Assembly (NCBI GenBank): GCA_001725415.1
Contig: MEGH01000013.1
Coordinates: 1-64,000 of the forward strand
Direction of reading: 5' to 3'
Length of the DNA stretch: 64,000 bases
Source of the DNA: Pseudonocardia sp. SCN 73-27
GTDB taxonomy: Bacteria; Actinomycetota; Actinomycetes; Mycobacteriales; Pseudonocardiaceae
A program made the position numbers and the translations under genes. The notes beneath the pieces were generated by a model. It saw only the letters and a program-made list of their open reading frames with translations. It searched no databases and was not told where the DNA came from. Below are positions 1 through 8,815 of this stretch, piece by piece; position 1 is the first letter of the stretch; each line of letters starts with the position of its first letter.

Positions 1-163
1 GTGGGAGTGGTGCCATCGTCCCGTCGATAGTCGACCAACGCCCCGGTTGGTTCGGCCAGCGCTGCGGCTGTGGTGTCTGTTCCTGAGCAAAGAAGCTCTG
101 GGCGGTCGGACTCAACTAGGTTAATGTTGGGACCACTCCACTGTGCTGTGAGGAAGGCGGAGG

Positions 164-691
164 ATGAGCGAAGATGCTGCACCCCCGGCGGACGGGCCCG
201 TTCCCGTGACCGTCACGGTGAACGACCTGCCGCGGACCCTGCTGGTCGAGCCGGACGCGATGCTTCTCGGTGTGCTGCGGGATCAGCTGGGCCTGACCGG
301 CGCTAAACCCGCCTGTGAGGTCGGGGTCTGCGGAGCCTGCACGGTGCTCGTCGACGGCGAGCCGACGAGCAGCTGTCACACGTTCGCGGCGCTGGTCGAC
401 GGTCGCGACGTGCGCACCGTCGAGAGCCTGGCCGCCGATCCCGAGCTGCAGTCGCTGCAGGAGGCCTTCGTCGCCGATGGCGCGTTCCAGTGCGGCTTCT
501 GCACGAGCGGCCAGCTCATGTCCGCCGCGTCCCTGGTCCTCTCAGGGCGCCTGGTCGAGGCCACGGACGAGGAGATCCGCTCGTACATGCTCGGGAACCT
601 GTGCCGTTGCGGTGCCTACTACGGAATCGCCCGGGCGCTGGACCGCTTCCGGTCCGGCTCGGCCGCGGACCCGGCGGAGCCGGCCCGATGA
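164..691 (+). CDS. (2Fe-2S)-binding small subunit of a xanthine dehydrogenase/CO dehydrogenase-family molybdenum hydroxylase
   Basis: This 175-aa protein is the electron-transfer subunit of a cytoplasmic molybdenum hydroxylase. The N-terminal plant-ferredoxin-like half holds one [2Fe-2S] site (C51, C56, C59, C71) and the C-terminal helical half the second (C110, C113, C147, C149 in a CRC motif), which is the usual family arrangement and length. The ATG has AGGAAGG about 7 nt upstream. Its stop overlaps the start of the FAD subunit (ATGA), and the order small-medium-large is complete. The substrate cannot be read from the sequence. The family carries electrons from the Mo centre to FAD. Confidence 0.93.
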   Translation: MSEDAAPPADGPVPVTVTVNDLPRTLLVEPDAMLLGVLRDQLGLTGAKPACEVGVCGACTVLVDGEPTSSCHTFAALVDGRDVRTVESLAADPELQSLQEAFVADGAFQCGFCTSGQLMSAASLVLSGRLVEATDEEIRSYMLGNLCRCGAYYGIARALDRFRSGSAADPAEPAR

Positions 692-1578
692 GCGGCGGGT
701 TCGCCCGCCCGCGGACGGTCGAGGAGGCGGTGGAGGCACTGGCCGATGAGGACGCCCTCCCGATCGCCGGGGGCGTCGCGGTCGCACTGTTGACGAACCT
801 GGGTCTGGTCAGCGGGCGTCGCCTGGTGGCGTTGGGTGGCATCCCGGGGTTGCGCGGTGTTGTGCGCGGTGCCGACGGTGCCACGCTCGAGCTGGGGGCG
901 GCCACACCGCACGCCCGGCTCGCCGAGGACCGGACACTGATCGACGAGCTCCCGGTCGCCGCGGGCATGTTCGGGCACATCGGCAACGTCCGGGTGCGCA
1001 ACTGGGGCACCGTGGGAGGCAACCTCGCTCTCGCCGAGCCGGCCCAGGACCCGCCGGTGTTGTTGTCGGCCTTGGGTGCGGAGGTCGTGATCGAGAGGTC
1101 CGGCGGCAGCCGCCAGCTGCCGGTGGCAGAGCTCGGCGACGGTCCGATGTCGACGGTGCTCGAGCCCGGCGAGCTGATCACGCGGGTGGTGGTCCCCGTG
1201 CTCGCGGCAGACGAGCGCTCTGCCTACTTGAAGTTCCTGCCGGTCACCGCGGACGACTACGCCACGGTGAGTGCGGCGGTGCGGCTGCGAGTGGACGGGG
1301 CGGGGGACGACGCGGTGATCACCCAGGCGCGCATCGTGTGCGGGGCCGTCGGCCCCGTGCCGGTCGACTGCACGGTGGCGGCAGAGCTGCTTGTCGGGCG
1401 GGCGATCGGCGACGAGGAGCGGTACGCGGGGGTCGCCGATGCGGTTGCGACCGCGGTGTCGCCGAAGTCCGACCACCGCGGTGACGCCGGTTACAAGCGT
1501 GAGATGGCCGGGGTCATGGTGCGCCGCGCCGTCGACCGGGCCCTCGCTTCGGGAACAGTGTCGGGAGGTGCGCGATGA
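688..1578 (+). CDS. FAD-binding medium subunit of the molybdenum hydroxylase
   Basis: This 296-aa protein matches the FAD-binding subunit (CoxM/CutM type). The ATG at 688 overlaps the upstream stop. The open frame continues further upstream, but only from 688 does the protein look like the family. The first flavin motif AGGVAVALL is at about residue 28, and the second, IGNVRVRNWGTVGGN, at about residue 100; it is the family's IGxxxxRxxGTxGG signature. The C-terminal CO_deh_flav_C domain follows. Its stop overlaps the large-subunit start (ATGA), so the three subunits are translationally coupled and presumably made in equal amounts. Confidence 0.93.
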   Translation: MSGGFARPRTVEEAVEALADEDALPIAGGVAVALLTNLGLVSGRRLVALGGIPGLRGVVRGADGATLELGAATPHARLAEDRTLIDELPVAAGMFGHIGNVRVRNWGTVGGNLALAEPAQDPPVLLSALGAEVVIERSGGSRQLPVAELGDGPMSTVLEPGELITRVVVPVLAADERSAYLKFLPVTADDYATVSAAVRLRVDGAGDDAVITQARIVCGAVGPVPVDCTVAAELLVGRAIGDEERYAGVADAVATAVSPKSDHRGDAGYKREMAGVMVRRAVDRALASGTVSGGAR

Positions 1579-3701
1579 GCGGAGACCGCGCGGACGTGAG
1601 CGTCGGCGGCTGGGACCGGGTCAGCGGCGGCGCCACCTACGTCGGCGACGTCCGCGTCCCGGGCGCGCTGCACGTCGCCTTCGTGTACTCGCCGGTGCCG
1701 TCGGCGCGGATCGTCGGGATCGACGCGGCGGCGGCCAGGGAGGTCCCGGGGGTCGTCGACGTGATCACCGGGGACGATATTGGCGAGATCCTGGTCGGCC
1801 GGGTGTTGCAGGACTACCCCGTCCTGGCGGTGGGCGAGGTGCGCTTCGCCGGGCAGCGGGTCGCCGCGGTCGCGGCGGAGACACGGGCGGCAGCCCGGGA
1901 GGCCGCGCACCTGGTCGACGTGGACTACGAGGAGGGGCCGGCGCTGCTTGGCCTCGACGCCGCGATGGCCGCGTCCGGGGACGCAGTCCACCCGCGCTAC
2001 GAGGACTACCCCGGCGCGGTGCCGGACCGGCCGGCGCCGAACACACAGGGCGTGTGGCGGTCGGCCGAGGGCAACTTGGACACCGGGGTCGCTCAGGCGG
2101 ACGCCGTGTTCGAGGACGAGTTCACCGCAGGGCGCAGCCATGCCGCCCCGCTCGAACCGCACGCCTGCATCGTCTCCGCCGCGAAGGACCACGTGGACGT
2201 GTGGGCCACGCACAAGGAGCCGTACGGCCTGCGCCGGTGGATCGCCGCCGTGTCCGGGCTGGCCCCCGAGCGGATCAAGGTGCACCTGACGCCCATCGGC
2301 GGAGACTTTGGGGCCAAGGGGTTCGCCTTCAGCGAGGTGGCATGCTACCTGCTCGCGGTCCGCACCGGGCGCCCGGTGCGGCACACCATGACCTACGACG
2401 ACCTGCTCGCCACCACCTCCGCCCGGCACCCGATGCGGATCCGGTTGCGGACTGCGGTGGCCGGCAAGTCCCTGACGGCGCTCGACGCCCGCAGTGAGCT
2501 CGACGGCGGGGCGTTCGGCGGGGTCAAGGCGGCCCCGATGATCGTCGTCCCGGTCATCCACGCCCCGCTGACCTCGTACGCGGTTCCCCACCGCCGGGAG
2601 ATCTGCACGAGCTACTACAGCAACGCGCTCCCGGGCGGGCACGTCCGCTCGCCAGGGGAGTTCCAGGGCATCTTCGCCGCCGAGTCACAGGTCGACATGA
2701 TCGCGGAGAGGATCGGTGTCGACCCGATCGACTTCCGAGCGGCCAACGCGGCCGACGACCGGGTCCGCCGGGTGGTCGAGGAACTCTCCGGGCTCGTCAC
2801 GGAATGGAGGCGGACCCAGACTCCCGGTTCCGGGATCGGCGTGGCGCTGACATTCCGCGACATCGGGCCGGGACAGACGACGGTGCGGGCGACCGCCGGG
2901 CCCTCACAGGTGGAGATCGAGCTGGCGGTCGCCGACCAGGGCGCCGGGAGCTACGAGGTGTTCCGCAGGTTCGCGGCGGAGACCCTCGGGATCGGCCCCG
3001 GGCACGTCCGGATCCGGGTGGTCCCGGCCGGCGCCGACCCGGTTCTCGTCGACGGCGGCGCCGGGGCGAGCCGCGTGACCGCGGTGGCGGGCCAGGCGGT
3101 CGTCGCCGCCTGCGAGGAGCTCGAGCGCAGGCTGGGCGGGCGGCCGGACGGGGCGTCGGAGGGCTGGGTCCGGGAGCGGGTCGCCGAGCTCGGCGGTGAA
3201 CCGGTCGTCGCGGAGGGGACTGCCGCCGTCGGGTGGCGGACCCCGGGTGCTCCGGATCCACGCAGCCACGGCGCCGTCGCGGTCGAGGTGCGGGTTGACC
3301 GGGAAACGGGGGAGCTCGACGTCCTACGTGCCGGCGTGATCGCGGACACCGGCCGCGTCGTCAACGAGGTGGCCCACCGCGGCCAGCTCGAGGGCGGGTT
3401 CGTCTACGGCCTGAGCCAGGCGCTGATCGAGGACCTGGTCGTCGAGGACGGGGTGGTCGCGACGATCAGTCTCGGCGACTACAAGCTGGCCTCGGCCGCC
3501 GACGTCCCGCCCCTGGAGATCCGGGTCCTCCCGCCGCACCCGAGCACCGGTGATCGCCCGCTGTCGGTGGGGGAGCTGGTCAACGTCGGGATCGCCCCCG
3601 CCGTCGCCAACGCCGTCGCGGAGTCCACCGGCGCGAGGGTGCGACACGTGCCGATCACCCCGCAGAGGGTGCTCGCGGCCCTGCGCGAGACTTCACGGTG
3701 A
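1575..3701 (+). CDS. Molybdopterin-binding large (catalytic) subunit of the molybdenum hydroxylase
   Basis: This 708-aa protein is the catalytic subunit that hydroxylates a carbon using water and a Mo-cofactor. It has the N-terminal a/b-hammerhead domain (residues 1-125) and then the Mo-cofactor domains. Visible motifs are APLEPHACIV (191-200), GGDFGAKG (242-249), HVRSPGEFQ near 355 and a near C-terminal VGE, where the family has its catalytic Glu. It is shorter than many CoxL proteins (about 770-800 aa). The AYRCSFR active-site loop of form I CO dehydrogenase is not seen, so CO oxidation is unlikely. The adjacent aldehyde dehydrogenase and P450 suggest an aromatic, heterocyclic or aldehyde substrate, which is inference. 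Confidence 0.92.
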   Translation: MSGDRADVSVGGWDRVSGGATYVGDVRVPGALHVAFVYSPVPSARIVGIDAAAAREVPGVVDVITGDDIGEILVGRVLQDYPVLAVGEVRFAGQRVAAVAAETRAAAREAAHLVDVDYEEGPALLGLDAAMAASGDAVHPRYEDYPGAVPDRPAPNTQGVWRSAEGNLDTGVAQADAVFEDEFTAGRSHAAPLEPHACIVSAAKDHVDVWATHKEPYGLRRWIAAVSGLAPERIKVHLTPIGGDFGAKGFAFSEVACYLLAVRTGRPVRHTMTYDDLLATTSARHPMRIRLRTAVAGKSLTALDARSELDGGAFGGVKAAPMIVVPVIHAPLTSYAVPHRREICTSYYSNALPGGHVRSPGEFQGIFAAESQVDMIAERIGVDPIDFRAANAADDRVRRVVEELSGLVTEWRRTQTPGSGIGVALTFRDIGPGQTTVRATAGPSQVEIELAVADQGAGSYEVFRRFAAETLGIGPGHVRIRVVPAGADPVLVDGGAGASRVTAVAGQAVVAACEELERRLGGRPDGASEGWVRERVAELGGEPVVAEGTAAVGWRTPGAPDPRSHGAVAVEVRVDRETGELDVLRAGVIADTGRVVNEVAHRGQLEGGFVYGLSQALIEDLVVEDGVVATISLGDYKLASAADVPPLEIRVLPPHPSTGDRPLSVGELVNVGIAPAVANAVAESTGARVRHVPITPQRVLAALRETSR

Positions 3702-3705
3702 CGAC

Positions 3706-3734
3706 GTCCGCCGGCCCGGCGCGGGCCGGCGGAC
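3706..3734. terminator. Bidirectional hairpin terminator between convergent genes
   Basis: A perfect 13-bp GC-only stem (3706-3718 with 3722-3734) and 3-nt loop lie in the 42-bp gap between the convergent molybdenum hydroxylase large subunit and the aldehyde dehydrogenase. There is no T-run, as is usual in actinobacteria. Confidence 0.75.
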
Positions 3735-3743
3735 GCGTCGTCC

Positions 3744-5187
3744 TCAGACGGTGATCGCCTTGAGCTCGGTGTAGGTCGCGACGCCGGCTGCTCCGTACTC
3801 CCGGCCGATGCCGCTGGCCTTGAAACCGCCGAACGGGCCGTCGAAGCTGCTCGGTCGGCCGTTCACCCCGACGGTTCCAGTGCGGATCCGGCGTGCGACG
3901 TCCACGGCGTGGTCGTCGTCGGTGGACCAGACCCCTCCGGAGAGCCCGTACTCCGAGTCGTTCGCGATCCGCACAGCGTCGTCCTCGTCGTCGTAGGGGA
4001 TCACGACCAGGACGGGACCGAAGATCTCCTCCTGCGCGATTCGCATCGAGTTGTCGACGTCGGCGAAGACGGTCGGCGTTACGTAGTTGCCGGACTCCAG
4101 GCCCGCGGGCACGTCCGGGCCCCCGGTGACGATCCGGGCGCCCTCCTCGACGCCGAGCCGGATGTAGTCGCGGACCCGATCCTGCTGGTCGGGCCGGACC
4201 ATCGGGCCGATGTAGGTGTCCGGGTCGGTCGGGTCACCGACCTGTAGGCCCTTCACCATCGCGCCGACGGCCTCGACGAACTCGTCGTACCGCGCGCGGG
4301 GGGCCAGGATGCGGGTGTGGGCGATGCAGGCCTCGCCGTTGTTGAGCAGCGAGGCCTGCTTGAGCCCGTCCACAGTGGTGTCGACGTCGGCGTCGGGCAG
4401 GATGATCGACGCCGACTTGCCGCCGAGCTCCAGGCTGACCCGCTTGAGCTGCTCACCGGCGATCGAGGCGATCCGGCGGCCCGCCCGGGTAGAGCCGGTG
4501 AAACCGATCTTGTCGACGCCGGGGTGCGAGATCAGGTACTCGCTGGTCTCCCGGTCGGCGGGCACGATGCTGAGCACCCCGTCCGGCAACCCGACCTCGG
4601 CAAAGAGCTCGGCGAGCAGGTGCAGGCTGAGCGAGTTCTCCGGGGAGATCTTCAGGATGACGGTATTTCCCGCGAGCAAGGCCGGGAAGAGCTTCGCGTA
4701 GGCGGCCGAGAACGGCGAGTTCCACGGAATGACCGCCGCCACCACTCCGATCGGCTCGCGCCGCACGATGGTTCGGAACGGCAGGCCCGGAGTCGACGGG
4801 GTGGCCGTGACCTCCCAGTCCATGTTCTCGGCGGCGGTCAGGTACGCCCGGGCCTGAATCGACAGCCCGCCCTGGCCGGCGCGCGTGAACCAAGAGGCCG
4901 AGCCGTTCTCGGAGGTGATTACGTCGGCGATCTCGGCGGCGCGAGCCTGGCGCAGACCGTCGAGGCGGCGGAGCAGGGCGATGCGCTCGGCTGGGGTTGA
5001 ACGGGGCCAGGGACCGGTGTCGAAGGCCGCTCGCGCGGCCCTGACCGCGGCGTCGATGTCGGCTGGGCGGGCCTGGGCCGCGCGGCCCACCACGGAACGA
5101 TCGTGGGGGGAGACGATGTCGAGCAGGGTGGGATCGCTCGGGGCGGACCCAACGCCCGCCGATGAACAGCGAGTCGTGTTCGAGCAC
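3744..5187 (-). CDS. NAD(P)-dependent aldehyde dehydrogenase, with a 1-nt frameshift near its N-terminus
   Basis: The body is a complete aldehyde dehydrogenase: the N-anchor PWNSPF, the GFTGST nucleotide-binding loop, LELGGKSA with the general-base Glu, and the usual C-terminal GPFGGFKASGIGREYG. It would oxidise an aldehyde to an acid. The catalytic loop reads NNGEACIAHTR with Cys in place. The natural N-terminus (GTG at 5187, LEHDSLFIGGRWV) is in a different frame from the body. Removing one C in the run at 5141-5150 rejoins them as GRWVAPSDPTLLDIVSPHD, exactly the family pattern. As written, the body frame is open back to 5246 with an unrelated leader. This could be a real mutation or a base-call error. 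The TetR gene is divergent. Confidence 0.85.
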
Positions 5188-5238
5188 GATGAGCTCCTCA
5201 GTGGAAATGTCACGCGAGTGTAGCGCTTATGACGACAA

Positions 5239-5811
5239 GTGCTCACGAGTTACCCTGCCACTGTGAGAGCGGACGCAGCGCGCAACCTGGAGGCCGTGCT
5301 CAGCGCGTCGGCCCGGCTCCTCGGTGCGGACCCGGGGGCCCGCATCACCGACATCGCCGACGCCGCCGGGGTCGACCGGCGCACCATCTACCGGCGTTTC
5401 CAGTCCCGCGAGGAACTCCTGCACGCGATCTACCGGGCCAGGCTGGACGCGCTCGCAGCGGTGATCGACGCGGCGCGGCTGGAGGAGGCCCCCGTGCTCG
5501 TCGCCCTGCACGCGCTCGCAGAAGGCGGGATCCGGCTGAGCCGGGAATGGCCGGTCGACATCAGGGCCGCGGTCGAGTCCGATGTCGTGATACGCCGGGA
5601 GGAGATCAACGACCGGATGGGCGCCTTCCTCGAGCGCGCCCAGAGGGAGGGCCTGATTGACTCCGGGCTCCCGGAAGGGCTCCCTCTCGCGATGCTCCAC
5701 GCGGTCCTGCGGACGCTGGCCCTGGAGCTGCCGGACCTCTCCTCTGCGCGGGCGGCCGACCTGGCCGTCGACAGCTTCCTCAACGGACTCGGAGCCGGGC
5801 GGACCCGGTGA
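5239..5811 (+). CDS. TetR-family transcriptional regulator
   Basis: This is a one-component repressor of about 182-190 aa. The N-terminal helix-turn-helix is clear (ITDIADAAGVDRRTIYRRFQSREELLHAI, about residues 36-65), followed by an all-helical ligand domain. GTG at 5263 (VRADAARNLEAVL) gives the family's normal N-terminus; GTG at 5239 is the upstream alternative. It is transcribed divergently from the aldehyde dehydrogenase across a gap of about 50-75 bp, the common arrangement for a TetR protein that controls its neighbour. It probably controls the dehydrogenase and perhaps the molybdenum hydroxylase. The inducer is unknown. Confidence 0.9.
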   Translation: MLTSYPATVRADAARNLEAVLSASARLLGADPGARITDIADAAGVDRRTIYRRFQSREELLHAIYRARLDALAAVIDAARLEEAPVLVALHALAEGGIRLSREWPVDIRAAVESDVVIRREEINDRMGAFLERAQREGLIDSGLPEGLPLAMLHAVLRTLALELPDLSSARAADLAVDSFLNGLGAGRTR

Positions 5812-5822
5812 CCGCGTCGCCG

Positions 5823-5862
5823 GATCGCGGATCGCTGGTCGCTGGTCGCTGATCGCTGATCG
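5823..5862. repeat. Short tandem repeat of about 7 bp (ATCGCTG/GTCGCTG)
   Basis: About five back-to-back heptamers of the form (A/G)TCGCTG, bounded by GATCGCG and GATCGAG, lie just after the TetR gene and before the broken dehydrogenase. No function is evident. Slippage-prone sequence of this type fits the mutated state of the flanking genes. Confidence 0.7.
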
Positions 5863-5922
5863 AGGTTCATCATTGACCTTCAGCGCTTGCGCTCCGGCAC
5901 CTCCGAGGCGAACCATGGCGGG

Positions 5923-6734
5923 GTGCACAGGGACGTCACCGTCATCATCGGTTCGGGCGGCATGGGCGCGGCGATCGCCACCGGCGGTTGGTGCTGGCGG
6001 ATCTCGGCGGACCCGGTCTGGAGTCCCTGGGCACCGCCCTCCGCGCCGAGGGTCACGAGATCGAGACCCGTCCCGTCGACGTGGGGGACCGCGCCTCGGT
6101 GGCGGCCCTGGGCCGCTACTGCGGCGGCCTCGGCCGGGTCGTCTCGGTGGTGCACACGGCGGGGGTCTCGCCGGCGCAGGCGTCGGCCGAGCGCATTCTG
6201 CGCGTAGACCTGCTCGGGGTCGCGCACATGATCGACGAGTTCGGCTCCGTCATCGCGCCGGGCGCGGCCGCGGTCGTCATCGCGAGCATGGCAGGACACC
6301 GGATGCTGTCCCGGCTGTCGCCGGAGCAGGAGCAGGCACTCGGCCGCACCCCGGCGGAAGAGCTACTCGACCTGCCGTTTGTGCGTTCCACAGTGGACTC
6401 TGCGCGGGAGGCGTACTGGATGGCCAAGCGCGGCGACCAGCTGCAGGTGCAGGCCGCTGCGGCAGTATGGGCCGCGCGGGGCGCGCGGATCAACTCGATC
6501 AGCCCCGGGGTGGTGGCCACCCCGATGGGGGCGGCAGAGCTCGCCGGCCCGCGAGCGGACCAGGTCCGGGCGGCGATCGCCGGCTCGCCGGCGGGCCGGA
6601 TCGCCAGCCCCGACGACATCGCCGCCGCGGCGGCGTTCCTGCTGGGGCCGGAGGCGCTCTACATCACCGGAACGGATCTTCTCGTCGACGGAGGGGGCAC
6701 GGCGCGGCGGGCACGCGCCTCGGCCGGAGCGTGA
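5923..6734 (+). pseudogene. Short-chain dehydrogenase/reductase, frameshifted in the Rossmann fold
   Basis: From GTG 5923 one frame reads VTVIIGSGGMGAAIA, the dinucleotide-binding start of an SDR. The rest of the protein is in another frame from about 5988 (VLADLGG onward) and includes the HTAG motif, the YxMAK catalytic pair (AYWMAK) and the C-terminal VDGGG. The join at about 5972-5990 lacks the residues that normally separate the first helix from the second strand, so this looks like a small deletion plus frameshift and not a single-base error. A protein started at TTG 5988 would lack the cofactor-binding glycines and should be inactive. It probably once served the same catabolic block as its neighbours. 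Confidence 0.8.
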
Positions 6735-6844
6735 TCGCGGAGTCGGGCTAACGCAGGTGGGGTGCCCGGGACACGCCTCCGGTCAGCAGGGTCCGGGGGA
6801 GGAGCGCGGCAGGGTCGACCTCCCGCGGTGTGGTACGGCCGGGG

Positions 6845-7296
6845 CGAGATCCACCGCACCGGGCGTTCCATCATTCCGGGGAAGTCGGCCTCGATCCGGG
6901 ACCGGAAGCGCTGCAGGTGCTTCCGCATCGCCCAGCGTGCGCCCTCGGCGTCCCGGGCGTGGACGGCGTCGTGGATCCCGGCGTGCGACCGGGCCACCGC
7001 GGCTCGCCGCGACGGTGAGTATTCGATCCCGATCGGCATGCCGTCCGTGATGACGTGAAGCGCAGCGACTCCCGCAGGGTGCCGCGGCCGGCCTCGAAGC
7101 GCGCCAGCATGTCCCGCTCGCTCGCCAGCCTGCCTCCGCGCTCGAGGTCCCCATCGGTGATGTCGTCGACGATGCGCTGGGCGATGGTCGAGGCCGCTTT
7201 CTGCGACCGGCGTACGGTCGGCCGGCGCCGAGGTGTCCGGGAAGCGGCCCCGTCGCCGGGCGCGGCCGGGGCGTCGTCTGCCTCGGTGCTCGTCAC
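6845..7296 (-). pseudogene. GntR-family (FCD subfamily) regulator remnant with internal deletion and frameshift
   Basis: The N-terminus (GTG/ATG near 7296) holds an intact winged helix-turn-helix (QRIVDDITDGDL..LASERDMLARFEAGRGTLRESLR, about residues 38-80). The frame then changes, and the only other recognisable piece is the last helix of an FCD ligand domain (MRKHLQRFRSRIEADFPGMM, then RPVRW) in another frame. About 100-150 residues of the effector domain are missing compared with normal FadR-type proteins of 220-260 aa. The remnant faces the intact P450 gene, whose regulator it may once have been. It should not work as a ligand-responsive repressor, though the DNA-binding half could still be made. 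Confidence 0.75.
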
Positions 7297-7357
7297 AGCG
7301 TCTCGCTCTCGTCACGGCCGCAAGAGCAGCGCCACCGGCGTGTCGGTCCTATCATTA

Positions 7358-7369
7358 TTCTAGTTAGAA
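7358..7369. promoter_or_regulatory. AT-rich palindrome in the GntR-P450 divergent region (candidate operator)
   Basis: TTCTA-GT-TAGAA is a 12-bp palindrome in an AT-rich patch (7350-7380) between the GntR remnant and the P450, in otherwise GC-rich DNA. Its position and size fit a GntR operator or promoter element. No binding data are available. Confidence 0.4.
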
Positions 7370-7528
7370 GCTAGGGCTCTGTCCGTTGATGGAGAACGGC
7401 CCGTCAGTGGCCCCCGACGGTGGGATCCGAGAAGCCTTGACCGATATCGCTCCTAAAATTAGCCTTCATTTCCGGCGCGGCCGTCATCGACGTAGGGTCG
7501 GTCGCCGGACCTGTGTCGAGGAGGATCC

Positions 7529-8761
7529 GTGTCGAACGCCTGTCCCGCCCACGATCCGGAGCGCATGCCGTTGCCGTTGGATCCGACGCTGCCGCGGACA
7601 GCGACCTACGCCGACGGGGCCGAGGTGCTGCGGTCCAGGGCGTTCAGCGTCGACGTGTACCACGAGAACGCCATCCTCCTCGGCGGCACGCTGCTCGGCT
7701 CCGACGGCGACCGCCACCGCCACCTGAAGAAGATCGAGGGGGCACTGTTCAGTGCCGCCCACCTCGCCCACTACGAGCTCAAGGTGCTGAGCGCTGTCGT
7801 CGAGGACGAGATGGCGGCCATCGCCGCGCAGCGCTCGGAGGACGGGTTCGCCCGCGCCGACCTCATCCCGCTCATGCGGCGGATGACGCTGCGCATCTCG
7901 GCGGCGGTCGTCGGGCTCGACGACATCGACGACGAGCGGCTGAGCATGCTGACCGGCCTCATCGCCCGGCTCGGCGACGGGATCCTGATCCAGTGGACCA
8001 CCCGCGACCACGCCGAGGTGATGCGGGACGCGGCGGCGTGCAAGGTGGAGTTCTGGACGGAGTTCGTCGAGCCGGCGCTGACGAAGCGCCGGAAGCTGCA
8101 CGCCGCCGGCGAGCTGCCGAACACCGACCTGATCTCGGTCATCCTGAACGACACGACGCTGGAGTGGTCCGACGACGAGATCCTAAAGGAGACCCTGCTG
8201 CACATGACGGCGGCGGCGTTCACCACCGCCACCGCGGTCACCCACGGCATCGCGGAGCTCACCGACTGGCTCCCGAACCACCCCGAGGCCGTCGAGAAGC
8301 TGGCCGATCCCGCCTTCCTGCGCGTCGTCGGGATGGAGACCCTGCGCCTGCACCCGGGCCGCCACGTGATCCTGCGGGCCGCCGCCGAGTCCACCACGAT
8401 GCCGGACGGCACGGCCGTCGAGGCGGGGCAGATGGTCCTGGTCGACAAGTTCCACGCAAACATGGACGAGGACGCCTACGGCGGCGGGGTTGACCGGTTC
8501 GACCCGTACCGGACCCTCGCGGAGGGCACCTTCCCGTACGGGCTGAGCTTCGGCGCCGGCCGGCACCAGTGCCTCGGCAAGCCGCTCGTGCTGGGCACCC
8601 CCGAAGGCCGGCGCACCGAGGCCCGCGACGGCACCCTGGCACTCCTGCTGGGGGCGCTGTTGCGCGCCGGCGTCGAGCGGGACCCGGACAACCCGCCGGT
8701 CCGCCCGGCGAGCGTGCACGACCGGTACGAGTCGTTCCCGGTCCGGTTCACCTCGCTCTGA
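7529..8761 (+). CDS. Cytochrome P450
   Basis: This 410-aa bacterial class-I P450 would hydroxylate a small organic substrate using electrons from ferredoxin. It is soluble, with no membrane anchor. Visible landmarks are the I-helix oxygen-activation region (AAAFTTATAVTHG), the K-helix ExxR (ETLR, about residue 270) and the haem loop FGAGRHQCLG with the ligand Cys near residue 347. GTG 7529 has a strong GAGGAGG ribosome-binding site. A broken alcohol dehydrogenase starts 55 bp downstream in the same direction. No ferredoxin gene is adjacent, so redox partners must lie elsewhere. The intact state contrasts with its damaged neighbours. Confidence 0.95.
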   Translation: MSNACPAHDPERMPLPLDPTLPRTATYADGAEVLRSRAFSVDVYHENAILLGGTLLGSDGDRHRHLKKIEGALFSAAHLAHYELKVLSAVVEDEMAAIAAQRSEDGFARADLIPLMRRMTLRISAAVVGLDDIDDERLSMLTGLIARLGDGILIQWTTRDHAEVMRDAAACKVEFWTEFVEPALTKRRKLHAAGELPNTDLISVILNDTTLEWSDDEILKETLLHMTAAAFTTATAVTHGIAELTDWLPNHPEAVEKLADPAFLRVVGMETLRLHPGRHVILRAAAESTTMPDGTAVEAGQMVLVDKFHANMDEDAYGGGVDRFDPYRTLAEGTFPYGLSFGAGRHQCLGKPLVLGTPEGRRTEARDGTLALLLGALLRAGVERDPDNPPVRPASVHDRYESFPVRFTSL

Positions 8762-8815
8762 GCGCCGGCACCTTTCGTGGCGACGGCGCCGCGACCGGCG
8801 CCAGGAGGAGATGAC

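Noticed and set aside
1575-3701. Aerobic carbon monoxide dehydrogenase
   Set aside because: The large subunit is in the same superfamily, but the form I active-site loop and the usual M-S-L gene order are not seen.
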